Shown: piece by piece, positions 1 through 13,038 of the stretch
Numbering within the stretch: the stretch's first letter is position 1
How the letters are laid out: each line of letters begins with the position of its first letter
Assembly (NCBI GenBank): GCA_028671895.1
Contig: CM053810.1
Location: forward strand, 59,521,501-59,585,500
From: Oenanthe sinensis
Lineage: Eukaryota; Streptophyta; Magnoliopsida; Apiales; Apiaceae
DNA: 64,000 nt
Reading direction: 5' to 3'
Notes under the pieces: model-generated
Database searches by the model: none
What the model was told of the DNA's origin: nothing
Seen by the model: the letters and a program-made list of their open reading frames with translations, nothing else
Translations under genes and position numbers: made by a program

Positions 1-239
1 ATCACCCACAGTTTTTAATCCTTTTCATAGTAAATTTCGATTTATTGAATTGCTTCATCCTCCAGCAAATTACCCTAATAATAACAAAAATTGTTTCCTT
101 CTAATACAAAGACAAATGATAAAAATTTTACTTGATAATCATGAAGAAATAAATTTACCTAAAAATTATATCAGCTCGTTAATTTTGTTCACCGTACAAT
201 ATCATTTGTTTAGCACTTTATACTGTATTATTAAAGATA
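1..239. other. AT-rich flank, no gene
   Basis: AT-rich sequence with a 75-codon open frame that has no recognisable composition or motif. It ends with the left copy (231-239) of the 9-bp target duplication TTAAAGATA belonging to the adjacent foldback element. Confidence 0.5.
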
Positions 240-871
240 CACTAATGTACACTTTGCATCATTTTGGTTTTGAATAATTGCATTTGGGGTCTTATAATTT
301 TCAAATCAACACTTTGTATCCCAGAACTTTTAAAATCATCTCATTTTGCACCCCTTGAGCTAAATTCCGTCAATTATCAACTTTAATTTCATATTATGGA
401 GGGTTTATATGAGTATTTAATATTTAAACAATTATTTCAATGTTCATATTTCTTAGATTTTGCATTCATTTCATTACAAATATCTCATTTACTGGCTGTA
501 ATGTGTTATTAGTAGATTATATATAAGTATACTTTTTTACACTTCAAATTAAGTATTAAAAAGTCAAACATCAGTTAAAATGGGACACAAAAAATTACTA
601 ATAACACATTTCATCCATGTAAATGAGATATTTGTAAAGAATTGAATACAAACTTTAAGAAATATGAATATTGAAATAAATGTTTAAATATTAAATACTC
701 ATATTAACCCTCCAGAATATGAAATTAACGTTTATAATTGACGGAATTTAACTGAAGGGGTGCAAAATGAGATGGTTTTAAAAGTTCTGGGATGAAAAAT
801 ATTGATTTAAAAATTATGAGATCCAAAGTGCAATTATTCAGAACCAAATAGATGCAAAGTGTAAATTAGTC
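240..871. mobile_element. Foldback MULE-type MITE with 9-bp TSD
   Basis: The two halves of this 632-bp segment are inverted copies of each other. The left arm starting CACTAATGTACACTTTG pairs with the right arm ending CAAAGTGTAAATTAGTC, and pairing continues through most of the element (for example TGCAAAATGAGATG on the right against CATCTCATTTTGCA on the left). It is flanked by the direct 9-mer TTAAAGATA at 231-239 and 872-880. A 9-bp TSD with long inverted arms and no coding capacity fits a non-autonomous Mutator-like foldback element. Its TIR does not resemble that of the large MULE at 52-62 kb, so a different family is implied. Confidence 0.8.
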
Positions 872-880
872 TTAAAGATA

Positions 881-1831
881 TTGTTGTATGTATATAAGTT
901 GCTACCATGACATGAGTACCGTCAAAATCCTAGCTAGGCTTTGACTACTGGTTCAAGAAAGTTAGATAGTTGGCTAGAATATTGTTGCTTGCATTATAAT
1001 TATGAGTCTGCCATATCAATAAGTTACTTATAAGATAGGTTAAACGGATCCTGTGCCATGTTGAATCTCCCTTTTCCTTTAATTTTTATAAGTACTATGT
1101 TTAGATTTTGCAGTGGTACTATTATATATAGAGAAGTACAACTGCACAATTACATGCGCTTAAGGGTGAGAAACATCTAACGTAACTGTTCGTTTGATAG
1201 AAATGGTCTAGGTGAAGCTTATTTTCCGATTAGAAAAAATTTGTTGGGTTAATATCCTTAATTTCACCTAAGTTTAATGAGAGTCTGAGAGACATTGTAC
1301 TACTATGTACTCCTACTATATATGTACAAAAATATAATTGCTGACGATAATTTTAACTACTCTAAAATTAGGTAAAAAGTAAGTTTACATCAAACTCACC
1401 ATATACATTGGTACCCAGGCCATTTGAAGATATACTACTGGGAAGTGGGAATACAAAATACACAATTTGATCTCGTTAGTAGAATAGTAGTTTTCTATAA
1501 TAATTCATATACACCAAATAAATTTTTATTTAATCGGCGGTTTACGATATTTCTACTAGGAGCGGAGGCATTCGAATATCGTAACATGTATATATGTGGC
1601 GAAAGAGTGGAATACACGACCTTATACTAATGTGTGCATCAATGGCTAGCTGGAAAAATTGATTGTTAACATGCATGTATTATTACCATTTCAATAAAGC
1701 ATTCGAGATTCTAGAAACATTCTGCTGTATCGATAACTAGCTACAATTATTTATGTTGTTGCACTACTATATATATAATAATAAGATTACCAATAATGTA
1801 TAGGTACATAAGGTGACAGAATCATACTTTC

Positions 1832-1871
<40 letters not shown>

Positions 1872-1898
1872 TACAACAGTGATATTAAATTTGATGCA
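881..1898. other. AT-rich intergenic DNA with a TA microsatellite
   Basis: No gene recognised. The stretch contains a (TA)n run at about 1838-1866 and the left flank of the hAT element. The open frames here are short and have no domain signal. Confidence 0.5.
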
Positions 1899-2156
1899 TA
1901 TATATGCAGGGACGGAAGTACTAAAGAGCTCCCATGGGTTTAAGCCCATGGTAAATTTTAAAAAAAAACTAGTACTTATAAATATATCAGTAATTAGTCC
2001 AGCCCATCAGAAATATTTGTCAAACTCATCTAAGATTAAACTAAATTTTTACACAGAAAAACAGAAGTACAGAACATTAACAAAAATATAGAACACTGAA
2101 CACATGAACACCGAGAGTTACAACTTACAACCTAAATACTAAAGTCTAATTTGCTA

Positions 2157-2408
2157 CTCCCTCCGTCCCACCCAATTGTTATCACTTTTTTTTCACTTTC
2201 TGACACGCATTTTAAGGTGAATTTTAAGGATAGTTCCATAACTTATTTTTAAAAATTTCTTTTTTTGTATAAAAATAGGATTGTTCTATTTTTATACAAA
2301 AAAGGAAAATTTCAAAAATAAATTATGGAACTATCCTTAAAATTCACCTTAAAATACGTGCCAGACACCCCATTTTGAAATGATAACAACTCAACGGGAC
2401 GGAGGGAG
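2157..2408. mobile_element. Stowaway-like MITE nested in the hAT element
   Basis: The terminal inverted repeats CTCCCTCCGTCCC at 2157 and GGGACGGAGGGAG ending 2408 are flanked by TA dinucleotides (2155-2156 and 2409-2410), the expected Tc1/mariner target duplication. The interior is also largely self-complementary, so the 252-bp element would fold into one long hairpin. It has no coding capacity. Confidence 0.9.
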
Positions 2409-2540
2409 TACTTTCTTAATCTTCAATCCTCAATCCTCCTCGATTCATGTGCAGCAGTGCAGGTAATAATTTTCTCTATTTCAATGTAATTGTAAGCATA
2501 TTTCAAGTCGTTTAATATTGATAATATTTGCCACCTTGCA

Positions 2541-2945
2541 GAGACATTTTATCCTCGTGATTTTACAGGAAGTGATGTTGATGTGTTGAGAAATGAGTTG
2601 GGACATTATGAGCTTGATGTTGTTGGTGGTGCTCAATTTCAAAACATATCAACTCTTTCAGAGCTATGTCACATATTGGTCAAGACGAGAAAGTCAAAAT
2701 CTTTTGTTATGATTAACAAGTTGATTCATCTTATTCTAACACTTTCTGTTTCAACCGCATCTACCGAAAGAGCATTTTCCGCTATGAAAATTCTTAAGAC
2801 CGATTTTCGTAGCAAGATGGATGATGTATTTCTAGGAGATATTATGGTTATCTACGTAGAAAGACAGTTTGCTAAGAAAATTAACATAGATTCGATGATC
2901 GATGAATTTGATGGTATGGGTGATCGCCGCGTGAAACTTCGCTAA
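2541..2945 (+). pseudogene. hAT transposase C-terminal dimerisation fragment
   Basis: An open frame reads through the typical C-terminal part of plant TTF/ZMYM-type hAT transposases. It has a FYPRDF-like segment, HYELD, then LTLSVSTASTERAFSAMK and a final acidic tail, ending at TAA 2943-2945. This is the dimerisation (hATC) domain, which in intact elements follows an RNase H-like catalytic domain. Everything upstream is missing, with a Stowaway MITE just before it, so this cannot be an active transposase. The codon at 2583 is GTG and is not a real start. The call rests on the ERAFS-type hATC signature and on lying inside hAT termini. Confidence 0.85.
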
Positions 2946-2999
2946 CGACTCGTCAAGTCCACCTTAATTTAGGATCCTGGTTCCGTCCCTGTATATATG

Positions 3000-3522
3000 C
3001 CTACATAAATTCTTCTCGTTCATAAATATGAGCAGAAGACTTAACTTTTATAATATGATATGACGATGAAATGGCAAATAATTTAAGGAGATCATTTGTA
3101 GGTGAAACGTTTTTATAATTATGTTATAATAATTTATTCATTTGTAGACTTTGCCCCGTATCAATATGCATGGAAATCAATCTACACACGTAAGGTCGCT
3201 TTCGATTATTATACGTATATAACTATATTTTCTATAGCTGGTATATTCCTTTTCTTTTTTTGTATATATATACATTACATGAACATGACACGTTGTAAGG
3301 GGAGGATTTGTAGAGAAGGTTTTGAAGAAATGAGTGGCAACTTGTTTATTAGTAAATGGAGAGAAGAGAAGAAGCACAAAAAGCATTGATTTGAATTGGT
3401 TGAGTGGCATTTCTTTTCATTCCTCTGTCTCACTTTGCATGATTTACTTTCCTCAAATTTATACTATTAGTGTTTCAAACCTACTGCTTGAATCATAAGA
3501 GTTATAGTATATATTCGAGATC
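3000..3522. promoter_or_regulatory. Upstream region of the RBOH gene
   Basis: AT-rich spacer between the hAT element and the RBOH start codon. The overlapping open frames on both strands (3102-3410) share no recognisable family. The RBOH promoter and 5' UTR should lie here. TATA-like runs occur near 3506-3513, but I cannot place the transcription start. Confidence 0.4.
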
Positions 3523-6500
3523 ATGAGAACAAGTTGTTCTTCTTCAAGATCTTCAAACTACAGCCGTGCATTTGATCTTCCTCAGGATCATATTCATCTT
3601 GATGATCATAGTTTTCGACACAATGGAGGAGGAGCAATGCTGCCAGTTTTCCTTAATGACATTCGTCGTAATGCTGCTGCTCAACGACATGTTGTTCTTG
3701 ATGATGGTGATGATTTAGTAGAAGTTACATTAGAGCTTGAGCAACAAAATAACTCTCTTGTCCTCTGTAGTATTGCTCCTCCTCCTAGTATTATTAAGTG
3801 TGACAGTAGTTGTTCTGTAGCTTCGACTTCCTCTATTGTTGCCCCTGGACGGAGCATTTCTGTTAGTTCTACAATTGGAAGGAAATTTCAGTGGCTGAGA
3901 ACGCTGTCGGGTTCATCTGCAGAGATTAATCATCTGGATTTAAGCACGCGAGATGCAATGAAACTAAAAGCTAAGCTGGTTAGAACGAAATCGAGTGCTC
4001 AACGAGCACTTGGAGGCCTACGATTTATTAATAAAACCACAGGTGATTCATCTCAGCCGGATGAGCAGTGGAAAAAAGTGGAGTCCCGATTCGATTCCCT
4101 TGCCAAGGATGGAATTCTTTCTAGACATGACTTTGCTGATTGCATTGGTATTTACTTATGATTGTATTAATTTAGCTGGTTTCGGGTTGAAAATTTGTTC
4201 AGCGAATAGTTCCTTATTTTTTAATAACTTTACTACGAGGAAATTGTGTCCCTCTGGTTCTGCCACCGTCAACTTACATATATTAGTTTCTTCGTTCTAC
4301 ATTTTCTATTTGTTTTCATCTACCAAGTGATTAATCATTGATGTTCGACTATATGATAGGGATGGCCGACTCGAAGGAGTTTGCATTGGGGGTGTTTGAT
4401 GTACTGGAAAGACGACGTCGCCATCAGAATAAGAGGATAGGACATATAACTAAAGCTGAGCTTCACGATTTTTGGTTGCAGATTACAGACCAAAGTTTTG
4501 ACGCCCGTCTTCAAATTTTCTTTGACATGTAATTTATGTTCCGTATACAATAATTCGAAACCTTTTAATTTTAGATATTCAGCTTAAAGAGAAAGTTCAA
4601 ACAATATTGATTATGGTGTTTTTCTATATTTGTTCTCAGGGCGGACAGCAATGAAGATGGAAGAGTCACAAGAAATGAAGTGCAGGAGGTAAGAATGTTC
4701 TTAACTACCTTCCATCTACCAGAATGTTTAATCACTTTATTCTTATTGTACACTTGGTCAAACAATGTATATGTTCTACCTAACATGCTGTTGCTCTAGA
4801 TCAATTCATTAGTTCAACTTCTTTCTTCACAAAGAAGATTGTTTTTTCTTTTCCGATCTGCAATACCTCATTTTTCGACATCTTGCAGATTGTCTAAACT
4901 ACTTCCAGACATAAATTTTGTGCACTTTATTTTGTATGGAATAAAAAGAGTAACTCTTCAATACGTAACAACCTCAATCCAGTGACAAGCTAACGGATTG
5001 TGTGAAGTATGTCATTCTGGGAGTCGATATTATCTAACACATGGTTCACTGGCTGTGTTCCTGCATCCAACTAAAACATATATGGTTCAAACACGTATGT
5101 GTTGACAATTACACAATTATAAGGCATCAGATAGAGAGAAGTTGGTTGAAGCAACAGTATTAATTATTATGTACCATAATATTTGTTTTCTTCATTACAG
5201 CTCATTATGCTTAGTGCATCAGCAAATAAGCTATCCAAACTAAAAGAGCGGGCAGAAGAGTATGCTGCATTGATCATGGAAGAATTAGACCCTGAAAATC
5301 TTGGGTACATCGAGGTAACTGGTATTCTAGGCAAAAAACAATCTCAGTTTCAGCATTCTCGTTGCATAATCTTTCTCTTCTTAAGAATGTCTTACGCAAG
5401 TAAGATTGTATATCGATGTTAACCATCATGAATCATCTACAAATTAAAGCAACCGCTAATGCACCATTTAAATTTACATCTACATCTATATTTATTTAAT
5501 ATCTTTCTGTATGTGATAGTTTGGAAACTTCAGTAGCTGCCCTTGGATCATCTTGTTTTGTTTTAATAAGTGATACCAAATCAAATGCTAGAGTCAACGT
5601 TAATGAATAAGACAAGTTATCAACATGTTGGCCTTAGCCTTTTGGGTGACAACAGATAGCTGCTGTTATCAATTAAAAATATACGAATTGTTTGTTATTG
5701 CTTGACCTTACGATTAATAAATATACTGATCTCAGAATGACAGTTGTTTCTCTACTACCTCGATGCAGTAGGCAAAAATAATAAAAATAATACCTGATGA
5801 AGACATGCCTAATACGTATTTTAAAATAATGAATATTTTATTTGCCAAGATGAAATGTGCCTGCGTCATACTCTAACATGTCCTTCATTCAGTTATGGCA
5901 GCTGGAAGCACTGCTGCTTCAAAGGGAAAACTATATGAACTATAGCAGACCTCTGAGTACAGCCAGTGTAGGATGGAGTCAAAACTTAAATGTTTACAGG
6001 GCCGGTGTGGTGTGTCGACTGAGATTTAAACTCAAGTGCCTGGCATTAGAGAACTGGCAGAGGGGTTGGATCTTGTTGCTATGGCTGTCAGCCATGGCTG
6101 GACTCTTTGTTTGGAAATTCATCCAGTATAAGGAAAAGGCTGCATTTCAAGTCATGGGCTATTGCTTGACAACTGCCAAAGGGGCAGCTGAAACTCTGAA
6201 GCTTAACATGGCACTTATTCTTTTACCGATTTGTAGAAATATACTGACATTTCTACGGTCTACGAGAGCTAGACTTTTCATCCCTTTCAACGACAACATT
6301 AATTTTCATAAGGTAAGAGAATAACTAATGTAAATGTTACTACTGTTTCGACTGAAGTTTAGTTATTCAGATTCCTTCACTGTGCGGAAGATATAATATG
6401 TCAACCCCAATCCATAGTACGTCATCAAGATGCATGGTTTGCGATTACAAATGCACCACAACTAATTTGATACAATCAGGGATAAGCCCATTACAATCCA

Positions 6501-9233
6501 ATTAATTAGTAATAGTCATATGTAGAACCAGAAGTTTTATAGAAACTACAGAGATAAACATTTATAATAAACGGTGTCATATTTTTTAGGTTTGTACCTG
6601 ATACTTGAAAACTGCCCAATTTTCAGATAATTGCTTATGCTATAGGGATTGGAGTACTGATCCATGCAGGCAACCACATGGCTTGTGATTTTCCTCGTCT
6701 GATCAAATCCTCGCCTGAAAAATTTGCCCTCATAGCCTCAGATTTCAATAACGAAAAGCCCAGCTACAAATACCTTTTGACGGGGGTTGAAGGAATTACC
6801 GGGATTGCCATGGTTATATCATTAATTGTTGCATTCACACTAGCAACCCCACACTTTCGGAAAAATGTTTTGAAGCTGCCAGGGCCTTTTAATCGATTGA
6901 CTGGATTTAATGCATTCTGGTTCTCCCATCACCTTACTGCTCTAGTCTACATATTGCTACTAGTACATGGAAACTTCTTGTTCTTGGTCCACAATTGGTA
7001 CCAGAAAACAGTAAGAACTATATATGCATTTCAATTATTGAACTACAAAGTATCAAAAAGTTCCTATTATGTACCCTTACATTGTTAGTGAAATCGATCA
7101 TCATCAATAAATACTGAACATTTGGAGTACTTGATAAGTTATAATTTTTACAAGAAAGTCATAGTTTTTCAAATGCATCTGGAAAAATGATCAAGGAGCA
7201 TATATATCTGATACAGCATATAATAGTAATCTGTTTAAACTACTGAAAGCATTGTGTTGGTATCACAGACATGGATGTACATCTCTGTTCCCCTATTGCT
7301 TTATGTGGCAGAGCGTTGTCTGAGAACATTTCGATCAAAATATCATTCTGTTAAGCTCTTAAAGGTAATTTATTTTACTAACCACGCCTGACTTTACATT
7401 AATTTAATTATAGTGAGGTGCTTATTGGATCATTTATATTTCTTTTAGGTTTCAGTTCTACCAGGAGATGTCTTCAACATAATTATGTCAAAACCAAGTG
7501 GATTCAGGTACAAAAGTGGGCAGTACATATTTCTTCAATGCCCATCAATATCTCCTTTTGAATGGTAAGTTTCTTTTTTCCATCTGATAAGCAATTTCCA
7601 GTTTTAAAGTAGCAATCCTTTTGAGAAGTAAAATATCTTTCTAAACAACCATTCAGGCATCCATTTTCTATTACTTCAGCACCAGGAGATGACTACCTCA
7701 GTATTTACATTCGGACAGTAGGAGATTGGACGCAAGAGCTAAAACGAGTATTCACAGAAGACAACTGCTCGCCATGTGTCATTGGCCGAGCAAAGTTTGG
7801 ACAACATCATGTGGATCAAACAGGGTAAATATATCATCTTTATTAAGATATTGTGATCTAAAAGTTAATTGATCGCTTGGTAGGTTCATAACCTTCCCAT
7901 CTCAGTGTATGCAGTGTGTTTGACAGGATTCCGGTCAACTCATTACAGTTTTATGTCGAGTCAGATGCTTTAGCAATTATTACTGAAACAACACACTTCA
8001 TACACTGGGAAATCTAATCAAATATATGCCATATACTGCAGATTACCCAAATTGTTTGTGGATGGACCTTATGGTGCTCCAGCCCAAGATTACCAAAACT
8101 ATGACATCTTACTTCTTGTTGGACTTGGAATTGGAGCAACTCCGTTTATAAGCATCCTCAGAGATCTAATTAACAATACAAGAACATTCGAAGATCAAAC
8201 TGTGAGTACGATCAATTTAGATGTGACATTGTTTTCCTATTTTATAGCTGTACTTGTTCTTTATTCTCATTCAGTTGATACTTGTTGCACTGCTGCTGGC
8301 TTAGGATTCAAACACTGAAAACAGCAAGTCAGAAGATAGTGGTACTAGCTTTGCCTCTTCAAGCATGACACCAAATGAAAAAAAGAAATCACAGAGGACT
8401 AGAAGTGCGCATTTCTATTGGGTCACCAGAGAACCTGGCTCCTTCGAATGGTTTGAAGGAGTTATGAATGAAGTAGCAGAGATGGACCATAAGGTAAGAG
8501 AATTGGGAACGAAAGCTTTGCCTCCTCAAATTGGGTTCCTAACCATCGCGAGATTGTAAATAAACACTAGATAGCTCATCTCAATAGTCTTCATAATGAG
8601 AGCCCTATTCAGGTGGCTAATAATTACTTTTGACAGGGCCATATTGAGCTGCACAACTATCTTACTAGTGTTTATGAAGAGGGTGATGCAAGGTCCACCC
8701 TAATAACAATGGTTCAAGCTCTTAATCATGCCAAACATGGTATTGATATCCTCTCTGGAACTAGGGTAAGTGACTTGTTACACTTGTCGTTATCTTATCA
8801 ATTCAAATTACTCCACAGCACCCTTTTTTATTTACTACTGATGCAGATAAACCTTACAAAGAGATTTAGAGGCCCTTTTTTTGCATTTAATGATGCGATT
8901 AACACAAGCAATCAATTTGCAGGTAAGGACACATTTTGCGAGGCCAAATTGGAAAGAAGAGTTCACAAAAATAGCTCTGAAGCATCCTTTCGCCACAGTA
9001 GGTAAGGGATTATGTTCATACAACAGTGCAATTTCCTTTGATGAGCAAAAAAGAAGCAAACTTACAATATAAAATCATGTAAAGATTAAGAAATTCTGAT
9101 TAGAAAAGCATTGTGCTTTGCAGGTGTGTTTTACTGCGGAACGCCTATGCTAGCTAAAGAACTGAAGAAGTTGTCACATGAGTTAACTCACAAGACGTCG
9201 ACACGATTTGAGTTTCACAAAGAATACTTTTAA
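3523..9233 (+). CDS. RBOH: Respiratory burst oxidase homolog (plant NADPH oxidase)
   Basis: Plasma-membrane NADPH oxidase, transferring electrons from cytosolic NADPH through FAD and two haems to apoplastic O2 to give superoxide. My model has 14 exons: 3523-4147, 4360-4528, 4640-4688, 5201-5314, 5893-6312, 6627-7010, 7269-7364, 7449-7564, 7657-7824, 8042-8201, 8305-8493, 8637-8765, 8923-9001, 9124-9233. All introns are GT/AG, the sum is 2808 nt, giving 935 aa, normal for the family. The N-terminal region is regulatory. A canonical EF-hand loop runs D267 to E278 (DSNEDGRVTRNE), and a second near residue 310 is degenerate. The ferric reductase membrane domain has candidate haem histidines near 472/476 and 560/573. 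The FAD motif HPFSITSAPGD begins at 659, the NADPH motif GLGIGATPF at 741, and CGTP at 904. The C-terminus is FEFHKEYF. No disabling change was seen. I cannot assign the RBOH subclass. Confidence 0.95.
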
Positions 9234-9512
9234 AGAAGATTATTTGTCATCAACTCCCCAAGTGTTTTTTCCTAATTGTGAAGAGATAATGTTCTAATGA
9301 ATCAGAAGAATACATGTATACAACTGTTAGGAACACAAATAATGCATATACTACTACACAGTAAAGGTACTGATGCAATCATTAGATTAGAAAATTTAAA
9401 GGAGTTCAGAAAGATATCATCTTTACTTCGACAGTAATAGTACCATGAATAATTATAGTAACACAGACGTTGATGCAGAGTGCACACTGAGAATGGAATG
9501 TTTTATATCTTT
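9234..9512 (+). other. RBOH 3' flank
   Basis: Presumed 3' UTR and spacer up to the copia element. No convincing polyadenylation signal can be singled out in this AT-rich sequence, and no gene is seen. Confidence 0.4.
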
Positions 9513-9517
9513 AAAAT

Positions 9518-9760
9518 TGTATAAAGTATATATATATATATCGTTTATTAAAACCATAAAACATATGCAAAAGAAAAGTGGTTGTGTAGCTCTTGTTTTT
9601 CATTTCTTGTACGTGTGTCTCAAACATATGTACAAGATCTCTATTTATAGGCCAAGACTACCACCGCCTTTGCTTTGTTTTCCTTCTCAAATAAATAATA
9701 TTCTATATCATATCTATCTTAAGGCGGTTATATTAAAATATTGACAATCAATACATAACA
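9518..9760 (-). repeat. Copia 3' LTR (left copy)
   Basis: A 243-bp LTR. Its body at about 9530-9690 matches 14422-14580 of the right LTR nearly base for base (shared blocks such as AGGCCAAGACTACCACCGCC). Its inner end CATAACA at 9760 also ends the right LTR. The minus-strand LTR starts TGTTATG. Confidence 0.85.
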
Positions 9761-9881
9761 CTCCCTCTTGATTGTCATTGTGAAGGTGGACTGCCTTGTT
9801 AAAACCTTGCAATGAAAAATTCAGGGAAATAAAAATATTGACGAAGGAAAAAGAGTACAGTCTCCTCATCAATGAAACACC

Positions 9882-12695
9882 TCATACTTTGACATCTTGA
9901 TGTATCAGATTTCTCAAACTTCGCATTCCGATATTATTTCGCAGGTTTTCAAAAATTGATGTAGGCAATGACTTTGTAAGCAAATCCGCCAGATTTTCAC
10001 ATGAGCGAATTTGTTGTATATCAATATCATCATTTTGTTGGAGCTCATGAGTATAGAAGAATTTCAGCAAGATATGTTTTGTTTAATCCCCTTTGATGTA
10101 TCCTTCATTGAGTTCTTTAATACAAGCTGAATTATCTTTAAACATAATTGTAGGACTGTCTGAGATACCTGATAAGCCACATAATTCCTGAATATGTTGA
10201 ATAACAGATCGCAACCAGATACATTCTTTACTTGCTTCATGGATTGCTAGCATTTCTGCATGATTTGATTAAGTTGCCGCCAAAGTTTTTTTCATAGACT
10301 TCCAAGAAATAGCGATGTCACAATATGTGAATACATAACCTGTTTGTGATTGTCCAAAACGAGAATCCGACATGTGCTCATCATCTACATATCCAATTAG
10401 CTGCGAATTCGAATCTTTTGGAAATAATAATCTAAGATCAACCGTCCCACGGAAATATCTCAAAATATGTTTGGCTCCATCTCAATGTCTTTTGGTAGGA
10501 TCAAAACTGAATCTTGCAAATAGATTTACATATAATGCAATATCAGGTCGTGTATTGTTTGTAAGATACATAAGAGCGTCAATCGCACTAAGATATGGAA
10601 CTTCAGGCCCCAGAGTATTTTCATCTGGCCTTCTAGATAGAAATGGATCTTTATCAAGTTTAAGTGATCGAACAACCACTGACGTCGTTACTGATGAACA
10701 AGTATGTCTGGAGATAAATGCTCCACATGTAGGGCATGTATACTTAAACAAAATTTTATCTTTCCAAGATCCTTCATTTCAAACTCATTTTTCAAATAGT
10801 TAGCAGCGTTAGTAATATCTTTAAAAGTACCAACAAGATTCAAATCATCCGCATATACAACAATAATAACAAAACCAGTTGCTTTCCTTTAAAAAAGCAC
10901 ACATGGACACATTTGATTAATAATATACCCATAATAAATATTCATTAAGCCTGTTATACCACATACAACCAGATTGTTTTAAATCATATAATAATCGTCG
11001 TAATTTAATAGAATATAAATGTCATGGCTTAGTTTCATCTAATTTTAATCCTTCAGTAATTTTCATATAAATATCACTATCAAGTGATCCATAAAGGTAG
11101 GCTGTCACAACGTCCATGAGACGTGTTTCTAAATTTTCCATACAAGCCATACTCATTAGAAAACAAAAGGTAACTTTATCCTTAACAGGAGAGTATGTTT
11201 CCTGGTAATCAAGTCCAGGTTTTTAAGAGAATCTCTAGGCTACTAGTTGGGCTTTATATCTCACAATTTCATTTCCCTCATTTCATTTTCGTACAAATAT
11301 CCATCTATTCCCAACAGGGACTACACCACCTAGTGTTTGGATTGCAAGTCCAAATACATTTCTCTTGCACAAGGAGTGCAATTCTTCCTTAATTGCAACT
11401 TTCCATTTTGGCCAATCATTCATTTATCGACATTTTTTTCCACACTTTGTGGTTCAGGATCGGAGTTCAAAATAATAACACATGCCACGAAAAAAGCATA
11501 TACATCATCAATTTCAGTACTCCCATGATCCAACGATTTCCCGTTCAGGATCGGAGTTCAAAATAATATCACATGCCACGAAAAAAGTATATATATTATC
11601 AATTTCAGTACTCTCACGATCCAATAATTTCCCGTTATGTACATAACTTATCGAGATCTCATAATTTCCAGGTACCTCTGTTTCTATGGAAGCATGTTCC
11701 ACTTCTGGGGCAATATCCTCGTTTTAGAGGTAATACCACTTATGGGGTATTTAGCCATTTCCGAGGCTCGAAACTCTTCAGGTGGTAATACCATTCCGAG
11801 GGTATTTTCCAGAATACTTGCCACTTCAGGGGCTAGTCCGATCAATTTCCATTTTCGAACCTCTTCATGAGGTAATACCACTTCATTGATATTTTCCGGA
11901 ATATGTGCCACTTCAAGGGCATATCTGATCAATTTTTTCTTTCGTGGTGCATTATCTCTTGCACCAATAGGCCTACCACGCTTCTGCCGTGATTTTAAAA
12001 CCCAGATAAATTTTTCAGGAATTGATTTTATCTTTAGGGATATCAACCCTTGTTGGAGCATTAACATCACGTATATATGATTTCACAATATGTCCAGAAT
12101 CATTAAAAACATCTGGCATTTGATTAGCAATATTTTGCATATAAGTAATTCTTTGAACCTTAGTTTCACATTGATTAGTACGTGGATCAATAAAATTAAA
12201 TCTTGATGCATTCTATGACAGTTCAGAATTTATGCAAAACATTATCTCCCCCTAATGAAGGGAACAAAGACTCGTCAAAATGATAGTCAGCATATCAAGC
12301 AGTGAAGACATCACCAGTTAATAATTCAACATATCTTATGATAGATGGTGAATCAAAACCGACATATATACCTTATCTTCTTCGTGCTCCATTTTAGTTC
12401 TTTGTGGTGGTGAAAATGGAACATATACAGTACTACCAAAAATCTTAAAATGAGAAATATCGGGTATTTAACAAAGAACTAATTGATAAAAGGATTCTTT
12501 ATGATAAGTGAATGATATAACTCTTATTAGGTTCGCGACATGATGTATAGCATGACCCCAAGTAGAAGTAGGTAATTTACTCCTAAGAAGTAAGGGACGT
12601 GCAATAAGTTGAAGTCTCTTAATCAAATACTCCGCTAAACCATTTTGTGAATGCACGTGAGCAACTAGGTGTTTGATTGAGATTACTACCAACAT
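9882..12695 (-). pseudogene. Copia pol remnant (integrase, RT, RNase H)
   Basis: Read on the minus strand, several short frames together trace a copia Pol polyprotein. An integrase part at 12468-12695 includes VAHVHSQNGLAEYLIKRLQ, and a proline/glutamate-rich linker lies at 11684-12070. RT segments at 10482-10751 include YLTNNTRPDIALYVN. RNase H pieces lie at 10269-10463 (SQTGYVFTYCDIAISWKSMK) and 9882-10070 (ENLADLLTKSLP). Intact copia Pol is one continuous frame. Here it is broken by stops and frameshifts, so it is non-functional. A 91-bp tandem duplication (11458 and 11549) and degenerate repeats of about 73 bp (11700-11940) lie in the linker region. Confidence 0.88.
11458..11639. repeat. 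91-bp tandem duplication inside copia pol
   Basis: Two adjacent copies begin GGATCGGAGTTCAAAATAAT at 11458 and 11549 and run through TTTCCCGTT, with a handful of substitutions between them. The duplication adds to the decay of the copia linker region. Confidence 0.85.
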
Positions 12696-13038
12696 ACAAT
12701 AATCAATGAAAGTTGAAGATGTAAATTCGGCAGCATTATTTAGACGAATTGATTTAATAGGATGATTAGGGGATTGAGCTCACAATTTGATTATTTGGGC
12801 AAGCAATTTCGCAAAAACTATATTTCGGGTTGAATGTAAACAAACATGGGATTATTTAGTTGAAGCATCAATTAAAACCATGAAATATCTAAAAGGACCG
12901 GAAGATGGATAAATAGGATCACAAATAATTCTAAGATCTTCTTATAGTCTAAGCTAGTTGAAGTGATAAGAAAATATTTATTTTTATTTTTACTAGTAGT
13001 CTCAACATGAAAACCATTTAGATGAATATTCCTAAAAC

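Larger units (their letters stand above)
1907..2991. mobile_element. hAT DNA transposon remnant, 8-bp TSD TATATATG
   Basis: Terminal inverted repeats CAGGGACGGAA (left, from 1907) and TTCCGTCCCTG (right, ending 2991) are flanked by a perfect 8-bp direct repeat TATATATG at 1899-1906 and 2992-2999. An 8-bp TSD with CAGGG-type ends is diagnostic of hAT elements. At 1085 bp it is far too short to be autonomous. Inside are a Stowaway MITE (2157-2408) and the last exon of a hAT transposase (about 2541-2945), so this is an internally deleted copy later hit by a second transposon. Confidence 0.9.

Noticed and set aside
1813..2091. 92-codon frame with repeated Tyr-Ile
   Set aside because: The repeat is translation of a TA microsatellite, and the frame crosses the hAT boundary.
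8709..9072. Independent frames in the 3' part of RBOH
   Set aside because: They are exon-plus-intron read-throughs of RBOH exons 12 and 13.
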